Origin: Streptomyces sp. SAT1
GTDB lineage: Bacteria > Actinomycetota > Actinomycetes > Streptomycetales > Streptomycetaceae
Assembly (NCBI RefSeq): GCF_001654495.1
Contig: NZ_CP015849.1
Span: forward strand, 2,758,501 to 2,822,500
DNA length: 64,000 nt
Reading direction: 5' to 3'
The position numbers and the translations under genes were made by a program. Below, piece by piece: positions 33,680 through 46,093 of the stretch. Numbering within the stretch: the first letter of the stretch is position 1; each line of letters starts with the position of its first letter. A model generated the notes under the pieces. The model was not told the origin of the DNA. It searched no databases and saw only the letters and a program-made list of their open reading frames with translations.

Positions 33680-33696
33680 TACACCGGCGGTGCGCG

Positions 33697-36600
33697 CTAC
33701 GAGTGGGTGCGCAGCAGCGTCCGCATCGTCCGCATGGCCACCGAGAGGTTGGCCAGGTCGAACGCGTCCGAACCGCGGATCTCCTCCAGGGTGGTGCGGG
33801 CCCGGGAGAGGATCGCCGCGTTCTTCTCCTCCCACACCTCGAAGCGCTGCTCCGGCGTGGCGGCGGCGTCGCCCACGGCGAGGACGTCGGCCGTCAGCGC
33901 CGCGTGCGCCGCGTACAGGTCCTCGCGGATCGCCGCACGGGCCATGGACTGCCAGCGGTCGGCGCGCGGCAGCTCGATGATGCGGTCCATCAGCTGGGTG
34001 ATGGCGAGCCGGTCGGCCAGGTCGTAGTACACCTCGGCGACGTCCATCGGGTCCCGGCCCATGCGGTCGGCCACCGAGACGATGTCGAGCGCCGGGAAGG
34101 CGGAGGAGAACCCGGCCACCCGCGCGGCCAGTTCGTCCGGGACGCCGGCCGCGGACAGCTCGTCGTAGACCTGCTGGTACCACTCCTGGTCCGCGCCCTT
34201 GAGCAGCTTGGGCAGCTGCGCCCACACCTGCTCGACCCGGTCGGCGAAGAACTCCACCGTCTCGCCGAGCTGGAGCGGCTGCGGCCGGTTGTTCAGCAGC
34301 CAGCGGGTGCCGCGCTCGACCAGGCGGCGCGAGTGCAGCCGGATACGGGTCTGGACCTCGGCCTCGACCTTGTTGTCCAGCGCCTCGACCGCGTCCCACA
34401 CCGGTGCCGAGCGGAAGATCGTACGGGCCACGGTCTGCGCCCGGACGATCTCCTCCAGCGACGCCCCGGTCTCCTCGCGCAGCCGGTGCAGATACGTCGT
34501 ACCACCGGTGTTGACCGTGTCGTTGACCAGGACGGTCGTGGTGATCTCGCGGTTCAGCGGGTGGTGGTCGATCTGCTCCTCGAACCGCTCGCGCAGCTGG
34601 GTCGGGAAGTAGGTGTGCAGCAGCCCGCGCAGATACGGGTCGTCGGGCAGCGAGGTGTGCAGCAGCTCCTCGGCGACCGTGATCTTCGTGTACGCCAGCA
34701 GGACGGCCGTCTCCGGACCGGTCAGGCCGTGTCCGGCGGCCAGCCGCTCGCGGATCTGGCGGTCGGTGGGCAGGAACTCCAGCGCCCGGTCCAGATGGCC
34801 CTCGCGCACCAGGTGCTTCATGAAGCGCTGCTGGGCGTGGACCATGTCCTTGGACTGGGCGAGGGCGTTGGCGATCGCCGTGTTCTGCGCGTAGTTGTTG
34901 CGCAGCACCAGCGCGCCGACCTCGTCGGTCATCTCCGCCAGCAGCTTGTTGCGCTGCTTGACGGTCATGTCGCCGTCGGTGACCAGCCCGTTGAGCAGGA
35001 CCTTGATGTTCACCTCGTGGTCGGAGGTGTCCACGCCCGCGCTGTTGTCGATGGCGTCGGTGTTGACCCGGCCGCCGGTCTGCGCGAACTCGATCCGGCC
35101 GAGCTGGGTGCAGCCCAGGTTGCCGCCCTCGCCGACGACCCGGACCCGCAGGTCGCGGCCGTCGACCCGGATGGCGTCGTTGGCCTTGTCGCCGACGTCC
35201 GTGTTGGACTCGGTGGACGCCTTGACGTACGTGCCGATGCCGCCGTTCCACAGCAGGTCCACCGGGGCCTTGAGGATGGCCCGCATCAGGTCGGCCGGGG
35301 TCATCTTGGTGACGCCGTCCTCGATGCCCAGCGCCTCGCGGATGTGCGCGTTGACCGGGATGGACTTCAGCGTGCGCGGGAAGATCCCGCCGCCGGCCGA
35401 CACCAGCGCGGTGTCGTAGTCGGCCCAGCTGGAGCGCGGCAGGTCGAACAGGCGGCGCCGCTCGGCGTAGCCGGTGGCCGCGTCCGGGTTCGGGTCGATG
35501 AAGATGTGCCGGTGGTCGAAGGCGGCGACCAGGCGGATGTGCTCGCTGAGCAGCATGCCGTTGCCGAACACGTCGCCGGACATGTCGCCGATGCCGACGA
35601 CCGTGAAGTCCTGCGACTGGGTGTCGACGTCCAGCTCGCGGAAGTGCCGCTTGACCGACTCCCAGGCACCGCGGGCGGTGATGCCCATGCCCTTGTGGTC
35701 ATAGCCCGCGGAGCCGCCGGAGGCGAAGGCGTCGCCGAGCCAGAAGTCGTAGGACTCGGCGACCTCGTTGGCGATGTCCGAGAACGTCGCCGTGCCCTTG
35801 TCGGCCGCGACCACCAGGTAGGTGTCGTCGCCGTCGTGGCGGACCACGTCCCGCGGGGGCACGACCTCGCCGGCCACCATGTTGTCGGTGATGTCGAGCA
35901 GCGCCGAGATGAACGTCCGGTAGCTGGCGATGCCCTCGGCCAGCCAGGCGTCCCGGTCCACGGACGGGTCCGGGAGCTGCTTGGCGACGAAGCCGCCCTT
36001 GGCGCCGACCGGCACGATCACGGTGTTCTTCACCATCTGTGCCTTGACCAGGCCCAGGATCTCGGTGCGGAAGTCCTCGCGCCGGTCGGACCAGCGCAGA
36101 CCGCCGCGGGCGACCTTGCCGAAGCGCAGGTGCACGCCCTCCACCCGCGGCGAGTACACCCAGATCTCGTACGCCGGGCGCGGTGCGGGCAGGTCCGGGA
36201 TGGCCTGCGGGTCGAACTTCATGGAGACGTAGTCGTGCGGCCGGCCGGCCGCGCTCTCCTGGAAGAAGTTGGTGCGCAGGGTCGCCTTGATGACGGTGAG
36301 GAAGGAGCGCAGGATGCGGTCCTCGTCGAGGGAGGCCACCTGGTCCAGGGCCGCGTCCAGCTCTTCGAGCAGGGCGTCGACCAGCTCGTGGCCCGCGCGC
36401 TGCCGCTCGGGCGCCATCCGCGCCTCGAACAGGGAGACCAGCAGCCGGGTGGTGTGGACGTTGTTGCGGAGGGTGTCCTCCATGTAGTCCTGGCTGAAGG
36501 TGGAGCCCGCCTGGCGCAGGTACTTCGCGTAGGCGCGCAGCACCATGGCCTGGCGCCAGCCCAGTCCGGCGCTCAGCACCAGCGCGTTGAACCCGTCGTT

Positions 36601-38631
36601 CTCCGCCTTGCCGGTCCAGGCGGCGGCGAAGGCGTCCTGGAAGCGCTCGCGGGCGTCGTCGGCGAGGTAGTCGCCGCCGCCCGCGGGCGCCTTGGGCATG
36701 CGCAGACCGAAGTCGTAGATCCAGGCCGTCGTGCGGTCCGCGCAGCGCAGCTCGTACGGCCGCTCGTCGGTGACCTCCACACCGAGCCGGCTGAGCACCG
36801 GCAGCACCTGCGAGAGGGAGACCGAGCCGCCCTTCTGGTAGATCTTGAAACGGCGCTCCTCGGGGGCGGCGCCGACCGGCTCGTACAGGCTGAGCGCGAA
36901 CGTCTTGTCGTCGTCCAGCTGCTCCAGGTTGACCAGGTCGGCGACGGCGGCGCGCGGGCTGTGGTCGGCCTTGTAGCCCTCGGGGAAGGCGGCGGCGTAG
37001 TGGCGCAGCAGCTCGGCGGCGCGCTCCTCGCCCAGCTCGGCGGTGAGCGCCTCGGCGAAGGCGTCGGCCCAGGAGCGGGCGGCCTCCACCAGCCGGGCCT
37101 CGATGCGCTCCTTGTCGGCGTCGGACAGCTCGGGCAGCTCGGTGCCCTGCGGGACGCGGACCACGAAGTGCAGCCGGGACAGGATCGATTCGGTGTTCCA
37201 GGCCGTGAAGTCGACGCTGGTGCCGCCCAGCTCCTCCTTCAGGATGTCGATGATCCGCAGGCGCACGCCGGTGGTGTAGCGGTCGCGCGGGAGGTAGACC
37301 AGCGCCGAGTAGTAGCGGCCGTACTCGTCCTGGCGCAGGTACAGCCGCAGCCGGCGGCGCTCCTGGAGGTAGAGCACGGAGGTGGCGATCGCCTGGAGCT
37401 CGGCGACCGGCGTCTGGAACAGCTCGTCGCGCGGGTAGGTCTCCAGGATCTGGGTGAGGTCGCGGCCGTCGTGGCTGTTGGGCGAGAAGCCGGCGAGGGC
37501 GAGGACCTCCTCGACCTTGCGGCGGATCACCGGCACCCGGCGCACCGACTCGGTGTACGCGGCGGACGAGAACAGGCCCAGGAAGCGGCGCTCCCCGATC
37601 ACCTCGCCGTTCGCGTCGAACTTCTTGACGCCGATGTAGTCCAGGTAGGACGGCCGGTGGACGGTGGCCCGGCTGTTGGCCTTGGTCAGCACGAGCAGCT
37701 TGTGCTCGCGGGCCTTGGCGCGGGCGTCGGCGGGCAGCCGCTCGAAGGACGGGCTGACCGGGTGGCTGTCCTCGCCCGCGTGCGGCGGGTCCGAGCGCAG
37801 TATGCCCAGACCGGTGCCGGGCACCGCGGCCAGGGTGTCGTCGCCGTGCAGCTCGTACTCGCGGTAGCCGAGGAAGGTGAAGTGGTCGGCGGAGAGCCAG
37901 CGCAGCAGCTCGCGGGCCTCCTCGACCTGCTGTCCGGGCAGGTCGGCGGGGACCGGCTCGTCGGGCAGGCCCTCGGCGATGCGGATGGCCGCGTCGCGCA
38001 TCTTCTCCCAGTCCTCGACGGCCTCGCGGACGTCGGACAGGACGCGCAGCAGATCGGCGGTGATCTGCTTGAGGTCGGACCGGTCGGTCTCGCGGTCGAT
38101 CTCGACGTGGATCCAGGACTCGACGTGCGCGTCGTGCGGCAGCGGCTCACCGGCAGGCGCGGCGGGCAGCACCTCCAGCAGCTTGCCGGTCACGTCGCGG
38201 CGGACGACGACCTGCGGGTGGACGACGACGTGGATGCCGCGGCCCTGGCGGGTCAGCTCGTTGGTGACCGAGTCGACGAGGAAGGGCATGTCGTCGGTGA
38301 CGACCTCGACCACGGAGTGGCTGCACGTCCAGCCGTTCTCCTCGACGGTCGGGGTGTGCACCCGGACGTTGGCCGTCCCCTGCGGGCGGTTCTCGGCCAG
38401 CCGGTAGTGCGAGAAAGCGGCTCCGAAGACGTCGACCGGGTCGCGGTCCGCGAGGTCCTCGGGTGCGGTGTGCAGGTAGTAGCGCTGGAGGAAGGCGAGC
38501 ACACAGTCCCGGTCCGGGGTGCCCTCGCCCGTCATCCCGGCCGGGAGGTGCCCCCCGGCCGGACTGTTCTCAGCTACCCGAACGGCCCTTTCGAGCAACT
38601 CGGCCTTGGCTTCGTCCAGCTTGGTCTGCAT
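33697..38631 (-). CDS. gdh: NAD-specific glutamate dehydrogenase, large (about 180 kDa) type
   Basis: 1,644 residues, matching the large actinobacterial/pseudomonad GDH that oxidatively deaminates glutamate to 2-oxoglutarate with NAD. The long N-terminal half contains ACT-like and other regulatory segments (DMPFLVDSVTNELTRQGRGIH; REHKLLVLTKANSRATVHR). The catalytic part begins near residue 800 with GGLRWSDRREDFRTEILGL and the substrate-lysine segment VPVGAKGGFV. The nucleotide-binding region near 1,010 reads VVGIGDMSGDVFGNGML. A long helical C-terminus completes the protein. The ATG 38631 has AGAGGAC-like purines upstream. It is transcribed alone, with a strong terminator; a 506-bp upstream gap holds its promoter. 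Confidence 0.95.
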   Translation of the reverse strand: MQTKLDEAKAELLERAVRVAENSPAGGHLPAGMTGEGTPDRDCVLAFLQRYYLHTAPEDLADRDPVDVFGAAFSHYRLAENRPQGTANVRVHTPTVEENGWTCSHSVVEVVTDDMPFLVDSVTNELTRQGRGIHVVVHPQVVVRRDVTGKLLEVLPAAPAGEPLPHDAHVESWIHVEIDRETDRSDLKQITADLLRVLSDVREAVEDWEKMRDAAIRIAEGLPDEPVPADLPGQQVEEARELLRWLSADHFTFLGYREYELHGDDTLAAVPGTGLGILRSDPPHAGEDSHPVSPSFERLPADARAKAREHKLLVLTKANSRATVHRPSYLDYIGVKKFDANGEVIGERRFLGLFSSAAYTESVRRVPVIRRKVEEVLALAGFSPNSHDGRDLTQILETYPRDELFQTPVAELQAIATSVLYLQERRRLRLYLRQDEYGRYYSALVYLPRDRYTTGVRLRIIDILKEELGGTSVDFTAWNTESILSRLHFVVRVPQGTELPELSDADKERIEARLVEAARSWADAFAEALTAELGEERAAELLRHYAAAFPEGYKADHSPRAAVADLVNLEQLDDDKTFALSLYEPVGAAPEERRFKIYQKGGSVSLSQVLPVLSRLGVEVTDERPYELRCADRTTAWIYDFGLRMPKAPAGGGDYLADDARERFQDAFAAAWTGKAENDGFNALVLSAGLGWRQAMVLRAYAKYLRQAGSTFSQDYMEDTLRNNVHTTRLLVSLFEARMAPERQRAGHELVDALLEELDAALDQVASLDEDRILRSFLTVIKATLRTNFFQESAAGRPHDYVSMKFDPQAIPDLPAPRPAYEIWVYSPRVEGVHLRFGKVARGGLRWSDRREDFRTEILGLVKAQMVKNTVIVPVGAKGGFVAKQLPDPSVDRDAWLAEGIASYRTFISALLDITDNMVAGEVVPPRDVVRHDGDDTYLVVAADKGTATFSDIANEVAESYDFWLGDAFASGGSAGYDHKGMGITARGAWESVKRHFRELDVDTQSQDFTVVGIGDMSGDVFGNGMLLSEHIRLVAAFDHRHIFIDPNPDAATGYAERRRLFDLPRSSWADYDTALVSAGGGIFPRTLKSIPVNAHIREALGIEDGVTKMTPADLMRAILKAPVDLLWNGGIGTYVKASTESNTDVGDKANDAIRVDGRDLRVRVVGEGGNLGCTQLGRIEFAQTGGRVNTDAIDNSAGVDTSDHEVNIKVLLNGLVTDGDMTVKQRNKLLAEMTDEVGALVLRNNYAQNTAIANALAQSKDMVHAQQRFMKHLVREGHLDRALEFLPTDRQIRERLAAGHGLTGPETAVLLAYTKITVAEELLHTSLPDDPYLRGLLHTYFPTQLRERFEEQIDHHPLNREITTTVLVNDTVNTGGTTYLHRLREETGASLEEIVRAQTVARTIFRSAPVWDAVEALDNKVEAEVQTRIRLHSRRLVERGTRWLLNNRPQPLQLGETVEFFADRVEQVWAQLPKLLKGADQEWYQQVYDELSAAGVPDELAARVAGFSSAFPALDIVSVADRMGRDPMDVAEVYYDLADRLAITQLMDRIIELPRADRWQSMARAAIREDLYAAHAALTADVLAVGDAAATPEQRFEVWEEKNAAILSRARTTLEEIRGSDAFDLANLSVAMRTMRTLLRTHS

Positions 38632-39137
38632 TGTCCTCTGGCTCCTGTCGCGCGCCGTTGCGTGACGTTGAAGGAAGTACGGTCTCGGCCCTTCCGGCGT
38701 GACGTCGCGGTCCGGGGTGTCCGGACCTTTCCGACGCTATGCCGAGAGGTGAGAAGAGCGGGGGGTTATCGGCCAACTTCGACGCGTCCGTGGAGTGTGA
38801 CGCTGCTCTCGCCCGCGCCGCTGCCGGGCATCGGCCCGGCGTCCTGGAGGCTGTGGGGTACGGAAAGGCCCCGGCCGACCCGCGAGGACCAGCGACCGCC
38901 GCCCGGTCACGGATGTGGTCCGTGCACTCCGGGCGCAGAGCGGAGGCGAGCGCGCCCCCGCGAACTATCGCGCTGATCACGCCACCAGGCTATCGCTCTT
39001 CACGGGTGCCCCGTCATGAGCCGTATGTGTACAAAACCGGGGGTGGAACTTTGACGTTCTGCACAGGGACAGACGCGGCGGGAGGTGCGTGGCGCCGCCG
39101 CCCGGCTCCGGTCTCCTTCCGGCACCCCCGGGCGCCC
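38632..39137. other. 506-bp region upstream of gdh
   Basis: No gene is supported. It should hold the gdh promoter (minus strand) and the 3' end of the HAD gene transcript. A comparatively AT-rich patch at about 39015-39070 is the best place to look for a promoter. Open frames here have no RBS, no family motif and overlap on both strands. Confidence 0.55.
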
Positions 39138-39806
39138 TCAGGCGGCGAGGCGCTGCGCCTCGGTGACCGCCTCCCGGAGGGTGTCCACCACCGGGACGCC
39201 GACGCCCTCCAGGCTGGCCCGGCTGTGCGACCCGCCCGTGTACAGCACCGCCCGCGCCCCCGCGTGCCGCGCGGCCAGCGCGTCGTCGGCCGCGTCGCCG
39301 ATCACCACTGTGCGCGCCGGGTCGACGTCCTCGGCCAGCGCGCCCAGGTGCCGCACCATGTGCTCGGCCTTGCTGCCGCCGGAGGGACCGGTCCGGCCCG
39401 CCACGCGTATGAAGTGCGTCTCTATCCCGAAGCCCCGCACCAGCGGGACCAGGTCCTCGTGCCCGTACATGCTGAGGATCGACTGGCTGTGCCCGGCCGA
39501 CGCCCAGCCCGTGAGCAGCTCCACCGCGCCGTCGGCCAGCCGGCAGCGGGCCCGGTGCTCGGTGTAGTGCCGGTGGAAGGCGTCGTCCATGACCTGCCAC
39601 TCGGCGTCCGTGGGCAGCCGCCCCATCAGCCGCTCGTAGAACTTCGGCACCGGCACGCAGTACAGCGCCCGGTAGCGCTCCAGCGTGATCGGCTCCATGC
39701 CCAGCTCGGCGAAGGCCGCGTTCGTCGCCCCGATGATCGCGTCGTTGTCGTGGAACAGCGTGCCGTTCCAGTCCCAGACGATGTGCGCTCCCGACTGCAT
39801 CCCCAT
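39138..39806 (-). CDS. HAD-family phosphatase, phosphoglycolate phosphatase-like
   Basis: 222 residues from ATG 39806, chosen because TACGTT (39814-39819) lies 7 nt upstream as a -10 box of a leaderless message. Motif I is DWNGTL (Asp12 nucleophile) with Asn14 where most phosphatases have the second Asp; this variant occurs in a subgroup of actinobacterial HAD proteins as far as I recall. Motif II is LSMYGHE, Lys of motif III lies in GGSKAEHM, and motif IV is VVIGDAADDALAA. The cap domain is of the helical C1 type. It probably dephosphorylates a small metabolite; the substrate is not predictable. It lies upstream of gdh and downstream of the DUF6912 gene on the same strand. Confidence 0.85.
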   Translation of the reverse strand: MGMQSGAHIVWDWNGTLFHDNDAIIGATNAAFAELGMEPITLERYRALYCVPVPKFYERLMGRLPTDAEWQVMDDAFHRHYTEHRARCRLADGAVELLTGWASAGHSQSILSMYGHEDLVPLVRGFGIETHFIRVAGRTGPSGGSKAEHMVRHLGALAEDVDPARTVVIGDAADDALAARHAGARAVLYTGGSHSRASLEGVGVPVVDTLREAVTEAQRLAA

Positions 39807-39929
39807 ACCGAAGAACGTACCCGCCGCCACTGACAACGGGCACGGGGCGGGGTCTGATCACCTCGGCGGCCCGGCCTGCCCGGCCTGCGCGGTCCTCCCA
39901 GCCCCCTCGGCCTGCGCGGTCCGCCCGGC

Positions 39930-40433
39930 TCAGATCAGGTTCGGGATCTCCTGCGTGGCGTACCAGAGCAGCTCGTGGTCCTCGGCGCCGTCGACGACGA
40001 ACTGCGCGTCGTCGTCGCCGGTGTCCGCCGCGCCCAGGGCGCCGGCCGCCGCGGTCACGTCCGCCACCGCGTCGTCCGCGTCGACGTGCACCGCCGCCGC
40101 CTTGGCCAGCGGTACGGTCCCGGCCACCCTGACCTCGCCGAGCGCGGCGGGGTCCAGGCCCCGGTCGGGGTCGGCGCTCGCCGCGCGGTCGGGGACGTCC
40201 ACGGCCACCACGACCCGGCGGCGCGGTGCCTCCGGGTCCATGGCCAGCAGCCGCAGCGAGGCCAGCGCGGCTCGGTTCAGCGCGGCGTACTCCAGCTCCT
40301 CCAGGTCGTCGGAGACGTACCACTCGCGCAGCGCGGGGGTGACGGCGTAGGCGACGAGCGGTTCCGGTCCCAGCTCCCCGGCCGCGTGGGCCGCGGCGAG
40401 CCCGGGGAGGGTCAGGGGGACGTAGACGCGCAT
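39930..40433 (-). CDS. DUF6912-type protein of unknown function
   Basis: 167 residues from ATG 40433: [23 protein letters not shown], a start I associate with a conserved actinobacterial family (DUF6912). The protein has no signal peptide or TM helix and is rich in Asp/Ala (DADDAVADVTAAAG; DTGDDDAQF), ending in ELLWYATQEIPNLI. Longer upstream frames lack an RBS and similarity. It is followed after 123 bp by the HAD phosphatase gene, possibly in one transcript. Function is unknown. Confidence 0.75.
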   Translation of the reverse strand: MRVYVPLTLPGLAAAHAAGELGPEPLVAYAVTPALREWYVSDDLEELEYAALNRAALASLRLLAMDPEAPRRRVVVAVDVPDRAASADPDRGLDPAALGEVRVAGTVPLAKAAAVHVDADDAVADVTAAAGALGAADTGDDDAQFVVDGAEDHELLWYATQEIPNLI

Positions 40434-40814
40434 GGCCGGCCGCTTTCTCGGTGGGATGAAGGTCCGCGGGGTGCCGGGAGACCGCGGGAGGGCCACCCGG
40501 ACGGCCTTCAGGATACGTGCGGAGGTCCCCTTTCGTGTCCCCGGCCGCACCCTCCGGGGCGTCCACCGCGCGCCCCGCGCTTCACCCGGTGCACCCCTGT
40601 ACCGCCGCGCCGTTACGGGGGCCCGGCCGCGCAAGTTCACCCGGACAGGTGAAACCGGCACATGGTCGACCCGGGCGGAACCTTCCTTGCTCCCCCGCGA
40701 CGGGTCCCGTACAAGGTCCCCAGCAGGAAGTTACTGCTCGGTATTGCGGGCTCGCACCGACCGGCGGCCCGCGTTCCACGGCGCACAGCCAGAGCACACC
40801 GAGAACGGGGACGC
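40434..40814. other. 381-bp divergent intergenic region
   Basis: Lies between the DUF6912 gene (minus) and the Rv3235-like gene (plus). It should contain both promoters. No RNA gene or repeat is seen; frames crossing it are unsupported. Confidence 0.55.
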
Positions 40815-41504
40815 ATGAACAAGGTCATGACCAGGGCGCAGCGCCGCCCCGGCACCCGCCCGCCCGGCCGCCGCGACGCCCGCCGCCCCGGCGGCACCCC
40901 GCCGCGCACGCCGGGCGGCAGTCCGGCACGCACCGCGAGCGACGGCCGCCCGCCGGGCTCGCCCCGGGGCACCGGCCCCGCCCGCACCGGCCCCACCGAC
41001 AACCGCCCGCCCACGACACCGGCCACGCGCCGGACCGCCCCGCACGACAGGACCGACGCCCGGCCACCGGCCGCACCCGGGCTCGCCGGGCTTCCCGGGG
41101 ACGGCGGGGGCGCCCGGGAACGGGAGCGCGCCGCCGCGTCGGCCCTCGCGGCCGCTCCCGCCACCACCGACCTCTTCGCCGACCGGCTCCTGGCCGTGCT
41201 GAGCGGCCGGCGCCCCGTCCACTGGATGCTCCGGCACACCGCCGGCCGGGCCTACGACGAACTCGTCCGCCTCGCCGAACACGGCCCCCTGCGGGCCCGC
41301 GGCGCCCATCCCGTCGTCCGCGACATCGGCTACTTCGAGCCCCGCCCCGGCGCCCTGGAGGTCTTCGCCCGCATCGGCGCCGGCCCGCAACTGCGCGCCC
41401 TGGCCTTCCGCCTCGAACGCGGCCGGGACCGCCGCTGGCGCTGCACCGCCGTGGAACTGGCCCTTCCCCGGGTCCCGAGCCGCCCCCGCCCACGGGAGGA
41501 ATGA
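40815..41504 (+). CDS. Rv3235-family protein, secA neighbour
   Basis: 229 residues from ATG 40815 (GAACGGGGA upstream). The first 110 residues are disordered and very rich in Arg, Pro, Gly and Thr. The conserved C-terminal domain starts near 115 (TTDLFADRLLAVLSGRRPVHWMLRHTAGRAYDEL) and contains VRDIGYFEPRPGALEVFARIG and AFRLERGRDRRWRCTAVEL. This matches the actinobacterial Rv3235 family (DUF6459), which in mycobacteria also lies next to secA1; its function is unknown. It has no TM or signal peptide, so it is probably cytoplasmic, and the basic tail might bind nucleic acid or membrane (inference). It is monocistronic with its own terminator. Confidence 0.82.
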   Translation: MNKVMTRAQRRPGTRPPGRRDARRPGGTPPRTPGGSPARTASDGRPPGSPRGTGPARTGPTDNRPPTTPATRRTAPHDRTDARPPAAPGLAGLPGDGGGARERERAAASALAAAPATTDLFADRLLAVLSGRRPVHWMLRHTAGRAYDELVRLAEHGPLRARGAHPVVRDIGYFEPRPGALEVFARIGAGPQLRALAFRLERGRDRRWRCTAVELALPRVPSRPRPREE

Positions 41505-41519
41505 CAGAGCCCGAGGAGC

Positions 41520-41558
41520 GGGGCCTCCGGCCCGGGACGGCAGCGGGCCGGAGGCCCC
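41520..41558 (+). terminator. Terminator of the Rv3235-like gene
   Basis: A 14-bp perfect stem (41520-41533 with 41545-41558) with an 11-nt loop begins 16 bp after the stop codon. Confidence 0.85.
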
Positions 41559-42294
41559 GACAGGGGCACAGCAGGACCGGACGAGCCCACCAGGACCCCT
41601 GAGGCGGCCCGGACAAGCCCCAGGAGGCCCGAATCCCTCCGAGTCCCGCCGAGGACCCTCGGCGAAGCCCACAGCCGCTCACAGGCCCGGCGGGAGGCCA
41701 CGCGCTCCGGAAGGGAGGCGCCTGGAAGGGAGGCGCCTGGAAGCAGTGACGGAGCCACCGGCACCCGTCCGGCCCCGAACAGGGGCTGGACGGGACCGGC
41801 AAGCCTGGCAGGGCCCCGGGAGGGCTCGGCTCCTCCCTGGGGCCCACGGGCCCCTCACACACCCGGCTGAGGCCCCGCGGGCGGGGGACTGGCAGGCACC
41901 CACCGGGTGGCCCCCCGACCTCTGCGGGCCGGGCGTCGCCCGCCCCTTCCCGGACCGCGGGGGCCCACCCACACGTCCGGCCGAGGTCCGGCCTGCCCGG
42001 CACACCGCCGAGCGTGCCGGGCGGGGCCCTGCGGGCCGGGCGGGCCGGGCGGGCCGGACCTCAGCCGGTTTCCGAGGGCGGGCCAGGCGGGCCAAGCGGG
42101 CCAGCCCGCCGCCGGGCTCCGTGGGGCGGGCCGGGCGTCGGCCAGGCATCCCAACGGCCCCCGTGCCCCGCGCCTCAGCACCCGCGCCCCCTCGTCCAGG
42201 CACGGGGAGGCCCCCGGAGCAGGCGGCCCGGCCAGGGGCCGGCAGGGCGTGCCCGGGGCCTGCCGGCCCCTGAGCGCGCGCCGCCGGGCGCAAG

Positions 42295-42332
42295 CCGAAG
42301 GGCCGGGCACCGAACCGTGCCCGGCCCTTCGG
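42295..42332 (-). terminator. secA terminator
   Basis: A 16-bp perfect stem (42295-42310 with 42317-42332) with a 6-nt loop lies 34 bp past the secA stop. Confidence 0.88.
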
Positions 42333-42366
42333 TCGGATGCCGCTCCCCGCAGGCAGGGAGCCGGTG

Positions 42367-45183
<2,817 letters not shown>

Positions 45184-45455
45184 GGGGGTTGGTCTCCTTG
45201 CCGGTCGGGCCTGGGACGGTCGGTTTCCACTGGCTTGGCTAAGCAACGGCCATCGTATGCGAGGACCCGGCCCAGCCGGGAGGGCCTGCCGCGAGGGCAC
45301 TCCTCCACTGTGCCCCGCGCCGCCTCCACAGGGAACAACGGGCGGGAGCCCCGGATGGTGCCGCGCCCGCCCGGGATTTGCGCGAATCGTGACCGCCCGC
45401 TCACAGAGCGGGAAACACGATGGCGCCCCGCGCGGCCCACGAGCAGAATCGGCCG

Positions 45456-46045
45456 ATGGAACCCGTCACCCTGACCACCGCCCGCCTCGTCCTGCGCACC
45501 GTCGGGCCAAGGACACCGACACGGTGTACGCCGCCGCGCTCGACCCGGACATCCAGCGCTGGACCACGATCCCCTCCCCTTATCAGTACGAGGACGCGCG
45601 CGACTTCACCGAGCGCCTGGTGCCCGACGGCTGGGCCGACGACTCCATGTTCACCTTCGGGCTCTTCCTGCCCGCGCCCGCCGACGACCTGGTGGGCATG
45701 CTCGGCATCACCCGGCGCGCCCCGGGCACGGCCGAGGTCGGCTTCTGGGGCACCAGGGAGCACCGCGGCAACGGCCACGTCTCCGAGGCGGTCCGCGCCA
45801 CCGCCCGCTGGGCCTTCGCGCACCTGGCCGTGGACCGCCTGGAGTGGCGCGCCGAGGTGGGCAACACCGCCTCCCGCGCGGTCGCCGAGCGGACCGGTTT
45901 CACCGTCGAGGGCACCCTGCGCGCGGCGCTCGACAACAAGGGCGTACGACGGGACTGCTGGGTGGGTTCCCTGCTCCCCTCCGACCTGGGGCTGCCCGCG
46001 ACGGTTCCCTATGTGCCCGCCCCTTCCCGGTCCTCCGGCGGATGA
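45456..46045 (+). pseudogene. GNAT acetyltransferase (RimJ/RimL type) with apparent -1 frameshift
   Basis: From ATG 45456 one frame reads [17 protein letters not shown], the usual first strand of RimJ-like GNAT enzymes. It then leaves the family at about 45507 (GGGCCAAGG). Adding one C there would continue into the downstream frame: KDTDTVYAAALDPDIQRW, LVGMLGITRRAPGTAEVGFWG, REHRGNGHVSEAVRATARWAF (acetyl-CoA loop) and LEWRAEVGNTASRAVAERTGF, to the stop at 46045. The repaired protein would have about 196 residues, normal for the family. No plausible start lies in the second frame upstream of the core. It is either a recent one-base deletion or a sequencing error in a C-run. The target amine is unknown. 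Confidence 0.75.
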
Positions 46046-46080
46046 CGCCCAGGCCGGGGCGGGGTGTCAGTGGCAGGCCC

Positions 46081-46086
46081 TATCGT
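46081..46086 (+). promoter_or_regulatory. Candidate -10 box of the YcaQ-like gene
   Basis: TATCGT ends 7 nt before ATG 46094, with no RBS between. This suggests a leaderless mRNA and supports that start. Confidence 0.4.
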
Positions 46087-46093
46087 GCGGTCC

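Larger units (their letters stand above)
41505..42366. other. 862-bp low-complexity gap between Rv3235-like gene and secA
   Basis: The gap holds a hairpin at each end (41520-41558, 42295-42332), a perfect 15-bp tandem duplication (41709-41723 and 41724-41738) and GGGCCGGGCGGGCCGGGCGG-type repeats at about 42020-42060. Open frames exist on both strands, but all are Pro/Arg/Gly/Ala strings without RBS or family motifs. I see no gene. Confidence 0.6.

Noticed and set aside
33223..38976. 1,917-codon open frame on the plus strand antisense to gdh
   Set aside because: A GC-bias shadow of the gdh gene; composition is His/Val/Leu/Asp-Gly strings without domains, and gdh is unambiguous on the other strand.
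38570..38980. 136-codon minus-strand open frame upstream of gdh
   Set aside because: Overlaps the gdh start, lacks an RBS, and shows no domain or membrane segment; more likely promoter region.
41746..42273. 175-codon open frame in the gap before secA
   Set aside because: No RBS, only Pro/Arg/Gly/Ala strings, and an equally long frame exists on the other strand.
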